In this document: piece by piece, positions 44,459 to 52,362 of the stretch
Layout of the letters: the number at the start of each line of letters is the position of its first letter
How positions within the stretch are numbered: position 1 is the first letter of the stretch
Origin: Burkholderia sp052045245
Lineage (GTDB): Bacteria; Pseudomonadota; Gammaproteobacteria; Burkholderiales; Burkholderiaceae
Assembly: GCF_052045245.1 (NCBI RefSeq)
Contig: NZ_JBQEON010000010.1
Location: forward strand, 1 to 64,000
Reading direction: 5' to 3'
Length of the DNA stretch: 64,000 nt
Program-made: the position numbers and the translations under genes
Notes under the pieces: model-generated
What the model saw: the letters and a program-made list of their open reading frames with translations, nothing else
The model's database searches: none
Told to the model about the DNA's origin: nothing

Positions 44459-45699
44459 GCGAAGCGAACACGCAGGAGCAGGCCGCGCCCGGCACGGTCG
44501 TCGTGATCGGCGGCGGGCAGGCGGCTGGCTGGGTGCTGAAGACGCTGCGCGCGGAAGGCTTCGCGGGCCGTCTCGTGATGATCGCCGACGAGCCGCATCT
44601 GCCGTACGAGCGTCCGCCGCTGTCGAAGGCCGTGCTGGCCGGCGACGCCGACATCGAGACCGTGCGCGTCGTGCGTCCGGACGAATTCGACGCGCTGAAC
44701 GTCGAGGCATGGCAGCCGGAACGCGCGGCATCGATCGATCGTGCGCGCCGCGTGGTGAAGAGCGAAAGCGGCCGCGAGATCGAATACGACCGCCTCGTGA
44801 TCGCGACCGGCGGCACGTCGCGCCGCTTGCCCGACACGATCGTCAAGACCCCGAACCTGCATTACCTGCGCACGCTCGACGAAGCAGCCGCGCTCGGCGA
44901 GAAGCTGCGTGCGAGCCGGCGCGTGCTCGTGATCGGCGGCGGCTGGATCGGCCTCGAAGTCGCGGCGACCGCGCGCAAGCTCGGCGTCGAAGCGATCGTG
45001 GTCGAAGGCGCGCCGCGCCTGTGCGGCCGCTCGGTGCCGCAGATCGTGTCGGACTTCCTGCTCGACCTGCATCGCGCGAACGGCGTCGACGTGCGGCTCG
45101 GCGCGGCACTCGCGTCGCTCGACGCGCAACCGGACGACGCATCGAAGGTGCGCGCGACGCTCGTCGACGGCACGACGATCGATGCCGATTTCGCGGTGGC
45201 CGGCATCGGCCTCGCGCTGAACGCCACGCTCGCGAGCGATGCGGGCCTGGCGATCGACGACGGCATCGTCGTCGACGAATTCGGTGCGACCAGCGACCCG
45301 GCGATCTTCGCGTGCGGCGACGTCGCGAATCATCACAACGGCTGGCTGAAGCGGCGCGTGCGGCTCGAATCGTGGGCGAATGCGCAGAACCAGGCGATCG
45401 CGGCGGCGAAGGCCGTGCTCGGCGTGCGTGCGCCGTACGCGGAGATTCCGTGGTTCTGGTCCGATCAGTACGACGTGAACCTGCAGATCCTCGGCGATCT
45501 GCCGGCCGACGCGCAGCTCGTGGTGCGCGGCGACCTCGGCGCGCGACGCGCGACGCTGTTTTTCGTTGGTGAAGGGCACGTGAGAGGTGTCATCGCCGTC
45601 AACAACGCACGCGAATTGAAGCTCGCGCGCAAGTGGATGAACCAGGGCCGGGCAGTGGATACGGAAGCCCTGGCAGACACGACCAAAGCGCTTGCCTGA
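44455..45699 (+). CDS. FAD/NAD-dependent ferredoxin reductase
   Basis: A 414-residue flavoprotein of the BphA4/putidaredoxin reductase type: FAD motif VVIGGGQAAG (about 17-26), LPYERPPLSK, NADH motif VIGGGWIGLE (about 159-168) and CGDVANHHN. It should feed electrons from NADH to the Rieske ferredoxin at 33549, completing a three-component oxygenase. The start is GTG 44455, overlapping the VOC stop (GTGA). Confidence 0.92.
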   Translation: MSEANTQEQAAPGTVVVIGGGQAAGWVLKTLRAEGFAGRLVMIADEPHLPYERPPLSKAVLAGDADIETVRVVRPDEFDALNVEAWQPERAASIDRARRVVKSESGREIEYDRLVIATGGTSRRLPDTIVKTPNLHYLRTLDEAAALGEKLRASRRVLVIGGGWIGLEVAATARKLGVEAIVVEGAPRLCGRSVPQIVSDFLLDLHRANGVDVRLGAALASLDAQPDDASKVRATLVDGTTIDADFAVAGIGLALNATLASDAGLAIDDGIVVDEFGATSDPAIFACGDVANHHNGWLKRRVRLESWANAQNQAIAAAKAVLGVRAPYAEIPWFWSDQYDVNLQILGDLPADAQLVVRGDLGARRATLFFVGEGHVRGVIAVNNARELKLARKWMNQGRAVDTEALADTTKALA

Positions 45700-45737
45700 C
45701 CGGCCAGCCCAGTAAAAATATCCAGGAGACACCCCGC

Positions 45738-47138
45738 ATGAGCACTTTCGACAACGTCGTGGCCGGCAGGGCCACGATGGAAGCTGCCGCCTCCACGCCC
45801 GGCGCGATCATCGCGCGGCTCGAGCGGCTTCCGGCCAACTCGATGCAGATCCGTGCGCGCGTGCTGATCGGCACCGCGACGTTTTTCGACGGCTTCGACG
45901 TGATCACGATCGCGGCGACGCTGCCGCTGCTGATTCACAAGTGGGGGCTGTCGCCGACGCAGATCGGCATGCTGATCGCGTCCGGCGCGATCGGGCAGCT
46001 GATCGGCGCGTTCCTGTTTCCCGCGCTCGCGGAGAAGCATGGCCGAGTGAAGGCGATCGCGTGGAGCTCGGCCGTGATCGGCATCACCAGCATCGCGTGC
46101 GGTTTCGCGCCGACCTTCGAGATCTTCGTGCTGTTGCGGATCCTGCAAGGCCTCGGTCTTGGCGGCGAACTGCCGGTTGCGGCCACCTACATCAACGAGA
46201 TCACGCGCGCGCACGGCCGTGGCCGCTTCGTGCTGCTGTACGAAATCGTGTTCCCGATCGGCCTGCTGGTATCGATGGCGCTCGGCGCATGGCTCGTGCC
46301 GCGGTTCGGCTGGGAAATCATGTATTTCGTCGGCGGGCTGCCGCTGATCCTCGCACTGCTGCTCACGCATCTCGTGCCGGAATCGCCGCGCTGGCTCGCA
46401 TCGCGCGGACGGCTCGCGGAAGCCGGGCGCGCGGTCGGCGTGTTCGAATCGGCGGTGCGCGGCGAACTGCCGCCGGTCACGCAGGTGGCCGCGTTCGACG
46501 AGATGGTGCGCCAGCATCCGAAGCGCCGGATGAGCGACCTGTTCAGTGCCGCGTATCGCAAGCGCACGCTCGCGGTGGCGACGCTGTGGGCGACTTGCGG
46601 GTTTATCCAGTACGGGCTGTCCACGTGGCTGCCGACGATCTACAAGAACTTCTATCACGCGCCGCTGCAGCTCGCGCTGAATCTCGCGGTGATCGGCTCG
46701 GTGATGGGCGTGTTCGGGTCGCTCGCCTCCGCGCTGCTGGTCGACAAGCTCGGCCGCAAGCCGGTGATCGTATGGTCGTTCGTGCTGTGCGCGCTGTCGC
46801 TGGCGCTCGCGGGCATCTATCACGCGTCGTCGGTGTATGTCGTCTCGGTCTTCTGCTCGCTGTCGCTCGGGTTGATGGCATCGGGGTTCATTACCGCGTA
46901 CGTCTATACGCCGGAACAGTATCCGACGAGCATCCGCGCGTCGGGCTGCGGGCTCGGCAGCGCGTGGCTGAAGATCGCGTCGTTCGCGGCGCCGATGATC
47001 GTGCCGCACGCGATCATCGGCGGCAATCTCGCGCCGGCGTTCTACCTGATCGGCATCGTGCCGCTGATCGCGGCGGTGACCGTCCACTTCGTCGGGATCG
47101 AGACGAAGGGCAAGGTGCTCGAAGCGCTGGAAGCGTAA
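45738..47138 (+). CDS. MFS transporter, aromatic acid:H+ symporter (AAHS) type
   Basis: A 466-residue 12-TM importer. The first helix carries DGFDVITIAATLP, the hallmark of aromatic-acid symporters (PcaK, BenK), and loop 2-3 has GALAEKHGRVK-like residues. The C-terminus ends in ETKGKVLEALEA. It is the last gene of the operon (AGGAG precedes the ATG) and is followed by a terminator, so it likely imports the pathway's aromatic or related carboxylate substrate across the inner membrane. Confidence 0.9.
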   Translation: MSTFDNVVAGRATMEAAASTPGAIIARLERLPANSMQIRARVLIGTATFFDGFDVITIAATLPLLIHKWGLSPTQIGMLIASGAIGQLIGAFLFPALAEKHGRVKAIAWSSAVIGITSIACGFAPTFEIFVLLRILQGLGLGGELPVAATYINEITRAHGRGRFVLLYEIVFPIGLLVSMALGAWLVPRFGWEIMYFVGGLPLILALLLTHLVPESPRWLASRGRLAEAGRAVGVFESAVRGELPPVTQVAAFDEMVRQHPKRRMSDLFSAAYRKRTLAVATLWATCGFIQYGLSTWLPTIYKNFYHAPLQLALNLAVIGSVMGVFGSLASALLVDKLGRKPVIVWSFVLCALSLALAGIYHASSVYVVSVFCSLSLGLMASGFITAYVYTPEQYPTSIRASGCGLGSAWLKIASFAAPMIVPHAIIGGNLAPAFYLIGIVPLIAAVTVHFVGIETKGKVLEALEA

Positions 47139-47165
47139 GCGCGGCTGGCTCAACGGTTGACATGG

Positions 47166-47192
47166 AAGGCCCGGGCATCGTCCGGGCCTTTT
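47166..47192 (+). terminator. Rho-independent terminator of the Rieske operon
   Basis: Arms AAGGCCCGG and CCGGGCCTT around GCATCGT, followed by TTTT minus one base, 28 bp after the MFS stop. A 12-bp direct duplication (ATCGTTGGGGCA twice, 47204-47227) follows. Confidence 0.85.
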
Positions 47193-47325
47193 GCCTTGGG
47201 GGCATCGTTGGGGCAATCGTTGGGGCAAGCGGTCGCCGCTGCGAACGAATGTCGCATCGGCAGCGTGCGCCGCGGGGACTAGAGTCGAACGGTAGCGTGC
47301 ACAACGAAACCGAGGACGACGAACG

Positions 47326-47553
47326 ATGGCCAGGAAATTTCCGCTGCATCCCCCGCATCCGGAGCGGATCTGCTGGGGATGCGACAACTACTGCCCGACG
47401 CATGCGATGCGTTGCGGCAACGGCTCCAGCCGCACCCAGCACCCGTGCGAACTGCTCGGCGACGACTGGTATCGCCACGGCGACTGGGGCATCGAAGCCC
47501 CGGACGACGAAAGCGAAAGGCAAGTCGCGGCGCCGGCCGGCGAATCGTCGTAG
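47326..47553 (+). CDS. DUF3079 domain-containing protein
   Basis: A 75-residue cysteine-rich protein: Cys16, Cys19, Cys23, Cys30 and Cys41 in ICWGCDNYCPTHAMRCG and HPCELLG. The pattern matches DUF3079 and suggests a small metal- or cluster-binding protein. It lies 193 bp before hcp in the same direction, but the NsrR/FNR-like sites between them imply separate promoters. Function unknown. Confidence 0.8.
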   Translation: MARKFPLHPPHPERICWGCDNYCPTHAMRCGNGSSRTQHPCELLGDDWYRHGDWGIEAPDDESERQVAAPAGESS

Positions 47554-47586
47554 CGACAAGTTGTCCCACCGCATGACCGCGATTTC

Positions 47587-47600
47587 TTGATCTGCGTCAC
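47587..47600 (+). promoter_or_regulatory. Candidate FNR/ANR site upstream of hcp
   Basis: TTGAT-CTGC-GTCAC, one mismatch from the FNR/ANR consensus TTGAT-N4-(A/G)TCAA, about 150 bp before the hcp start. It fits anaerobic activation of hcp. Confidence 0.5.
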
Positions 47601-47632
47601 GGCGGCAAACGGTGCGCCGAAACATCATGAAA

Positions 47633-47655
47633 AAGATGCATAAGACACGCATCTT
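47633..47655 (+). promoter_or_regulatory. Candidate NsrR binding site upstream of hcp
   Basis: An inverted repeat with arms AAGATGCAT and ACGCATCTT separated by 5 bp; the arms differ at one position and match the NsrR consensus half-site AAGATGYAT. NsrR is the nitric-oxide-sensing repressor that commonly controls hcp. It lies 90 bp before the hcp start. Confidence 0.75.
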
Positions 47656-47745
47656 GAAGCGGGCGGGATGCCCGGCGGCCCGGAACACGATTCCCGCCGC
47701 CGTGAGTGCCGACCCGCGCCCCCATGATCGAGAAAGGAGAGCACC

Positions 47746-49413
47746 GTGTTTTGCTATCAATGCGAACAGACCGACCGGACCGGCGCACGGCCCGGCTGTG
47801 CATCGGCGAAGGGCAACTGCGGCAAGGACGAGACGACGGCCGATCTGCAGGATCTGCTGATTCACGCGGTGAAGGGCATCGCGCAGTACGGCGCGATCGC
47901 GCGCACGCTGGGCGAGCCCGACCGCGAAGCCGACCGGTTCGTGCTGTACGCGATGTTTACCACGCTGACCAACGTGAACTTCCATGCGGCGCGCTTCGTC
48001 GCGCTGCTGCGCGAGGCGGCGCAGACGCGCGATCGCGTGAAGGCCACGTGCGACGCCCGTGCACGGGCCGCCGGCACGGCCGTGCCGATCCAGCATGGCC
48101 CGGCCCAGTGGCAGCCGGCGGACGATCTCGCCGGCCTGCTGAAGCAGGCGGCGACCGTCGGCATCGAAGCGGGCCGCGACACGGTGGGCGCGGATATCAT
48201 CGGGCTGCGTGCGCTGGTGCTGTATGGCCTGAAGGGCGTATGCGCGTATGCGCATCATGCGAAGGTGCTCGGCTACGAACGCGACGACATCTACGAGGGC
48301 GTCGAAGCCGCGCTCGTGTTTCTCGCACGCGAACCCGACGACGTCGACGCGCTGCTCGCGCAGGCGCTCGATCTCGGCCGGCTGAACCTGACGGTGATGG
48401 AACTGCTCGACAGCGCGAACACCGGCCGCTTCGGCGCGCAGCAGCCGAGCGCCGTGCGCGTGTCGCCGGTGGCGGGCAAGTCGATCCTCGTGTCGGGCCA
48501 CGATCTCGGCGATCTGCACGCGTTGCTCGAACAGACGGCGGGCACCGGCATTCACGTCTACACGCACGGCGAAATGCTGCCGGCTCATGCGTATCCGGCG
48601 CTCAAGGCCTATCCGCATCTGGTCGGCAACTACGGCGGCGCGTGGCAGGACCAGCAGAGCGACTTCGCGCGTTTCCCCGGGCCGATCCTGATGACGTCCA
48701 ACTGCATCATCGAGCCGCTGCCGCAATACCGGCAGCGGATCTTCACGACCGGGCCGGTCGGCTGGCCGGGCGTGCGCCATCTCGACCATCACGATTTCTC
48801 GACGCTGATCCGCGCCGCGCAGGCACTGCCCGGTTTCCCAGCCACCGCGCCGGAGGAGACGATCACCGTCGGGTTCGGCCGTCATGCGGTGCTGGGCGTC
48901 GCGGACAAGGTGATCGACGCGGTGAAGGCCGGACAGATCCGCCATTTCTTCCTGATCGGCGGCTGCGACGGCGCGGCGCCGGGGCGCAACTACTACACCG
49001 AGTTCGCGGAACAGGCCCCTGACGATACGGTCGTGATGACGCTCGGCTGCAACAAGTACCGGTTCAACCGGCACGCGTTCGGCGACATCGGCGGCATTCC
49101 GCGTCTGCTCGACGTCGGGCAGTGCAACGACAGCTATTCGGCGATCCGGATCGCGACCGCGCTTGCCGACGCGTTCGAGTGCGGCGTGAACGATCTGCCG
49201 CTGTCGCTCGTCATCTCGTGGTTCGAGCAGAAGGCGGCGGCCGTGCTGCTGACGCTGCTCGCGCTCGGCATCCGCAACATCCGCCTCGGGCCGACGCTGC
49301 CGGCGTTCATCACGCCGGGCGTGCTCGCGGTGCTGGTCGAGCAGTTCGGGATCCAGCCGATCGGCGAGGCCGGTGCCGATCTGGCTGCGGCGCTGACTCG
49401 CAAGGCCGCGTGA
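47746..49413 (+). CDS. hcp: Hybrid-cluster protein (hydroxylamine reductase)
   Basis: A 555-residue iron-sulfur enzyme that detoxifies nitric oxide (and reduces hydroxylamine) under low oxygen. N-terminal cluster ligands are Cys3, Cys6, Cys18 and Cys25 (CYQCEQT ... GCASAKGNC); hybrid-cluster ligands appear in LGCNKYRF and DVGQCNDSYSA. The start is GTG 47746 after AAAGGAGAG. NsrR-like and FNR-like sites lie upstream; its reductase partner follows after 13 bp. Confidence 0.95.
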   Translation: MFCYQCEQTDRTGARPGCASAKGNCGKDETTADLQDLLIHAVKGIAQYGAIARTLGEPDREADRFVLYAMFTTLTNVNFHAARFVALLREAAQTRDRVKATCDARARAAGTAVPIQHGPAQWQPADDLAGLLKQAATVGIEAGRDTVGADIIGLRALVLYGLKGVCAYAHHAKVLGYERDDIYEGVEAALVFLAREPDDVDALLAQALDLGRLNLTVMELLDSANTGRFGAQQPSAVRVSPVAGKSILVSGHDLGDLHALLEQTAGTGIHVYTHGEMLPAHAYPALKAYPHLVGNYGGAWQDQQSDFARFPGPILMTSNCIIEPLPQYRQRIFTTGPVGWPGVRHLDHHDFSTLIRAAQALPGFPATAPEETITVGFGRHAVLGVADKVIDAVKAGQIRHFFLIGGCDGAAPGRNYYTEFAEQAPDDTVVMTLGCNKYRFNRHAFGDIGGIPRLLDVGQCNDSYSAIRIATALADAFECGVNDLPLSLVISWFEQKAAAVLLTLLALGIRNIRLGPTLPAFITPGVLAVLVEQFGIQPIGEAGADLAAALTRKAA

Positions 49414-49426
49414 GCGGGATGGTTCG

Positions 49427-50449
49427 ATGAACTATCGAATCGAGATCGCGACGCGTGACGGCGAGCCGTTCGGCTTCGACTGCGAGCCCGGCCAGGACGT
49501 GCTCGCGGCGGCCGCGCAGGCCGACATCACGCTGCCGTCGCAATGCCGGCGCGGGAGCTGCGGCGCATGCCAGGCGACCGTCGTCGACGGCCCGTACGCG
49601 ATGGAGGCGCACAGCGCCGACGCGTTGCCGGCCGGTCAGCCGCGCGCGGTGCTGCTGTGCCGGACGACGCCGCTCGGCGATCTGCGGATCGCCGCGCCGT
49701 ACGACCGCACCAAGGTGCTGTTGCAGCCGGTGCCCGTGCGTACCGCGCGCATCGCGGCGCTCGATGCGATCGCGCGCGACACGCTGCGCGTCGAGCTGCA
49801 GATCGAGCCCGACGATGCGTTCGGCGCGGCGGCCGAGTTCGAGGCCGGCCAGTTCGCGGAACTGGAGGTGCCGGGCAGCGGCCTGCGCCGGCCGTATTCG
49901 CTCGCGAACACGAGCAACTGGGACGGCCGCCTGGAATTCCTGATCCGGCTGCGGCCGGGTGGCTGGTTCTCGACCTATCTGCGCGAGCGCGCGCGGCCCG
50001 GCGATCCGCTGACCGTGCGCGTGCCGATGGGCGGGTTCGGCCTGTTCGCGGACAGCCTGCGGCCGCGCTGGTTCGTCGCGGGCGGCACCGGGCTCGCGCC
50101 GATCCTGTCGATGCTGCGGCGCATGGCCGAGTATCAGGAGATCGGCGACGCGCGGCTGTTCTTCGGCGTCAATGAGGAAAGCGAACTGTTCATGCTCGAC
50201 GAACTGGCTCGGTTGCAGGGCGAGTTGCCGCAATTGCGGGTCGATCCGTGCGTGTGGCGGCCGGGCGCGGAATGGGCCGGGTTCCGCGGGACGCCGGTCG
50301 ATGCGTTGCGCGCGGCGCTGGCGCAGACGGCGGTAATGCCGGATCTCTACGTGTGCGGGCCGCCGCCACTCGTGGAGGGCGCGCGGGAAGTGGCCGTCGC
50401 GGCCGGCGTACCGGACGCGCAGTTCGCGAGCGAGCGGTTTACCGCGTGA
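49427..50449 (+). CDS. hcr: NADH oxidoreductase with N-terminal [2Fe-2S] ferredoxin domain, presumed Hcp reductase
   Basis: A 340-residue electron-transfer flavoprotein: plant-type ferredoxin domain first (Cys40, Cys45, Cys48 and Cys78 in CRRGSCGACQ ... LLC), then an FAD domain (RRPYSLAN) and an NAD domain (GGTGLAPILSM, YVCGPPPLV). E. coli Hcr has the ferredoxin at its C-terminus; here the order is that of BenC/MmoC. Its position 13 bp after hcp makes it the functional Hcp reductase. A terminator follows at 50458-50493. Confidence 0.85.
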   Translation: MNYRIEIATRDGEPFGFDCEPGQDVLAAAAQADITLPSQCRRGSCGACQATVVDGPYAMEAHSADALPAGQPRAVLLCRTTPLGDLRIAAPYDRTKVLLQPVPVRTARIAALDAIARDTLRVELQIEPDDAFGAAAEFEAGQFAELEVPGSGLRRPYSLANTSNWDGRLEFLIRLRPGGWFSTYLRERARPGDPLTVRVPMGGFGLFADSLRPRWFVAGGTGLAPILSMLRRMAEYQEIGDARLFFGVNEESELFMLDELARLQGELPQLRVDPCVWRPGAEWAGFRGTPVDALRAALAQTAVMPDLYVCGPPPLVEGAREVAVAAGVPDAQFASERFTA

Positions 50450-50457
50450 TGATGCCC

Positions 50458-50493
50458 ACGCCGCGCGTGTGCAGTGACGCACGCGCGGCGTTT
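50458..50493 (+). terminator. Terminator of the hcp operon
   Basis: A perfect 12-bp stem (ACGCCGCGCGTG paired with CACGCGCGGCGT) with a 10-base loop, followed by TTTC. Confidence 0.75.
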
Positions 50494-50576
50494 CATCCGA
50501 CCGACGATCGCTTGCCGGATCGCCGGGTCGAACGTACGCTTGATCGACATCCACGCCAACCAGCAGGTGATCGACC

Positions 50577-50978
50577 ATGCAAGCCCATCCTCTGCGCCTT
50601 TCCCCCGGCGACGATCTGCGCGCGTCGGTCGAGCAGGCGTTGCGCCGGCTCGATGCGCAAGCGGCATTCGTCATTCAGGGCATCGGCAGCCTGAACGTCG
50701 CGCAGTTGCGCTTTGCCGGCGTCGACGCGCCGGCCGAACTGCGCGGCGACCTCGAGATCCTGACGCTGGCCGGCTCGGTCTCGCCGGACGGCGCGCACCT
50801 GCATATGTCGGTATCCGACGCGCAGGGCCGCGTAGCGGGCGGGCACGTCGCGAGCGGCTGCGTGGTGCGCACGACTGCCGAGATCCTGCTCGTGCTGTTG
50901 CCCGCGCATCGTTTCTCGCGTGAGCCCGATGCGGGCACCGGCTTCAACGAGCTGGTGATTCGCGCGGCGGCACGCTGA
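50577..50978 (+). CDS. DUF296 (PPC) domain protein
   Basis: A 133-residue single-domain protein of the PCC/DUF296 family: GDDLRASVEQALRRLDAQAAFVIQGIGSLNVAQLRF ... EILTLAGSVSPDGAHLHMSVSDAQGRVAGGHVASGC. The bacterial members are trimeric and may bind DNA or a small ligand. The HLHMSVSD-x-GH pattern is a potential metal site (histidines in HLH and GGHV). Start at 50577, ribosome-binding site weak. Convergent with the DUF2252 gene. Confidence 0.85.
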   Translation: MQAHPLRLSPGDDLRASVEQALRRLDAQAAFVIQGIGSLNVAQLRFAGVDAPAELRGDLEILTLAGSVSPDGAHLHMSVSDAQGRVAGGHVASGCVVRTTAEILLVLLPAHRFSREPDAGTGFNELVIRAAAR

Positions 50979-51023
50979 TCGCGCGCGCTGCCCGCGGGGA
51001 ACGACGGGGTGTCCGGCGGCGCG

Positions 51024-52280
51024 TCAGCGCACTGTCTTGCCGAGCACGTGGCGCCGGCAATGTTCGAGATACGCCTCTTCGTGCGCGGCCATCAGTTCGA
51101 TGATGCTGCGCCACAGCCATGAAGGTGCGTCGACGGTCTTCGGGCGTTGACGACGCAGTTCCGCGCGCCATGCGCGTTGCGTCGCGCTGTCCATCTGTGC
51201 GGCATGCGCGCGGCCGATCACCCGCGCAAGATACCGTGCGGCTTCGACCGCATTGGCTTCCGACAGCCGTTCCGCATCCAGCTTCAGATCCTGCGGCATC
51301 AGTTCGCGTATGACGACCGGGCGCCCGTCGATGCGTGCCGCGCACATCCGGCTGCCGAGCATCGGCGAGACGTGCCGCGCGCCTTCGAGCACCCGTTGGG
51401 CGGGGTCGCGCGGCATCCGCACGCCGGGATGCTTCGGCGCCTTGGCCGTCGTGGCCTCCTTGATGTCGATCAGGCAGGGCGGATGTCCATCGGAACACGC
51501 GTCGTCGATATCGAGCATGACCGCGAAGCGGCGCCGGCCGAGCGAGCTGCAGCCCTTGACCCAATAGGCGGCGTCGAGCACCTTCATGCTGGCGTCGCTG
51601 CGTGCCGCGCGGCTGAGCGCCGCCCTAACCGGGGAAACCGACGCGGATTCGAACAGCGCGTGGATCGCGTCGCGCTCCCGTTCCGACAGTGGCCAGAAGC
51701 GCTTGCCCAGCGGAATGTGCGGCGTGATGTTGCGGATCGTCTGCCGCTCGAGCTTGCGCCAGGACCGATGCAGGGCCGCCTTCATCGCGATTTCGACCGC
51801 CTTCGGGCGCTGCATGCGGCTGACGGCGTCGCGGTGCCGGCGGTCGAACGCGTGTTCGTAGCCGTCGATGAGCGCTTCGATCATCCGCCACGTGATGACG
51901 CCGGGCAGATCGGAGCTGCGCGCCGCGGTCGCGAGCGAGAAGCCGAGGCGCAGCACGTCGTGAACGGGGTTGCCGATCACGCTCTGGTCGAGATCGCGTA
52001 TTTGCACGGCGACTTCGCCCGTTTTCGACGCGACGGGCCCCAGGTTGCCGAGATGGCAATCGCCGCCGATCCATACGGCGGGGCCGTCGGGCAGGGTTCC
52101 GGAGCGATGGTCCGCCAGCCACGCGTAGAAACGTTCGGCGCTGCCGCGCGTATAGGTGTGGATCGAGCGCGCCATCTTGCGGCTGCGAAGGAGCGCGAGA
52201 AGATGCGCACGCTGGTCGCTGGTTGGCAACCGTGCCGATTCTGCTTGCTGCTTTGCCACGATACGTTTTCCTTCCTTCAT
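51024..52280 (-). CDS. DUF2252 family protein (aminoglycoside-phosphotransferase-like fold)
   Basis: A 418-residue protein of the DUF2252 family. It has the kinase-like signature IGGDCHLGNLG and IRDLDQSVIGNPVHDVLRL, resembling the catalytic HGDxHxxN and metal-binding D of phosphotransferase folds. No signal peptide or membrane segment. The start at 52280 is the first ATG of the frame. Substrate unknown. It lies 82 bp downstream of the NRAMP-like gene in the same direction, so the two may be co-expressed. Confidence 0.82.
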   Translation of the reverse strand: MKEGKRIVAKQQAESARLPTSDQRAHLLALLRSRKMARSIHTYTRGSAERFYAWLADHRSGTLPDGPAVWIGGDCHLGNLGPVASKTGEVAVQIRDLDQSVIGNPVHDVLRLGFSLATAARSSDLPGVITWRMIEALIDGYEHAFDRRHRDAVSRMQRPKAVEIAMKAALHRSWRKLERQTIRNITPHIPLGKRFWPLSERERDAIHALFESASVSPVRAALSRAARSDASMKVLDAAYWVKGCSSLGRRRFAVMLDIDDACSDGHPPCLIDIKEATTAKAPKHPGVRMPRDPAQRVLEGARHVSPMLGSRMCAARIDGRPVVIRELMPQDLKLDAERLSEANAVEAARYLARVIGRAHAAQMDSATQRAWRAELRRQRPKTVDAPSWLWRSIIELMAAHEEAYLEHCRRHVLGKTVR

Positions 52281-52362
52281 GCGGCACGGGTTCCCGGCGC
52301 GCGGCCGGTCTTCGCGCGGCCGGTCTATCCCGCGGGGTGGAGCGCCGGCAGGGTGGTGCGGC

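Noticed and set aside
47204..47227. 12-bp direct duplication ATCGTTGGGGCA
   Set aside because: Two copies only, in an intergenic gap after a terminator; likely simple slippage.
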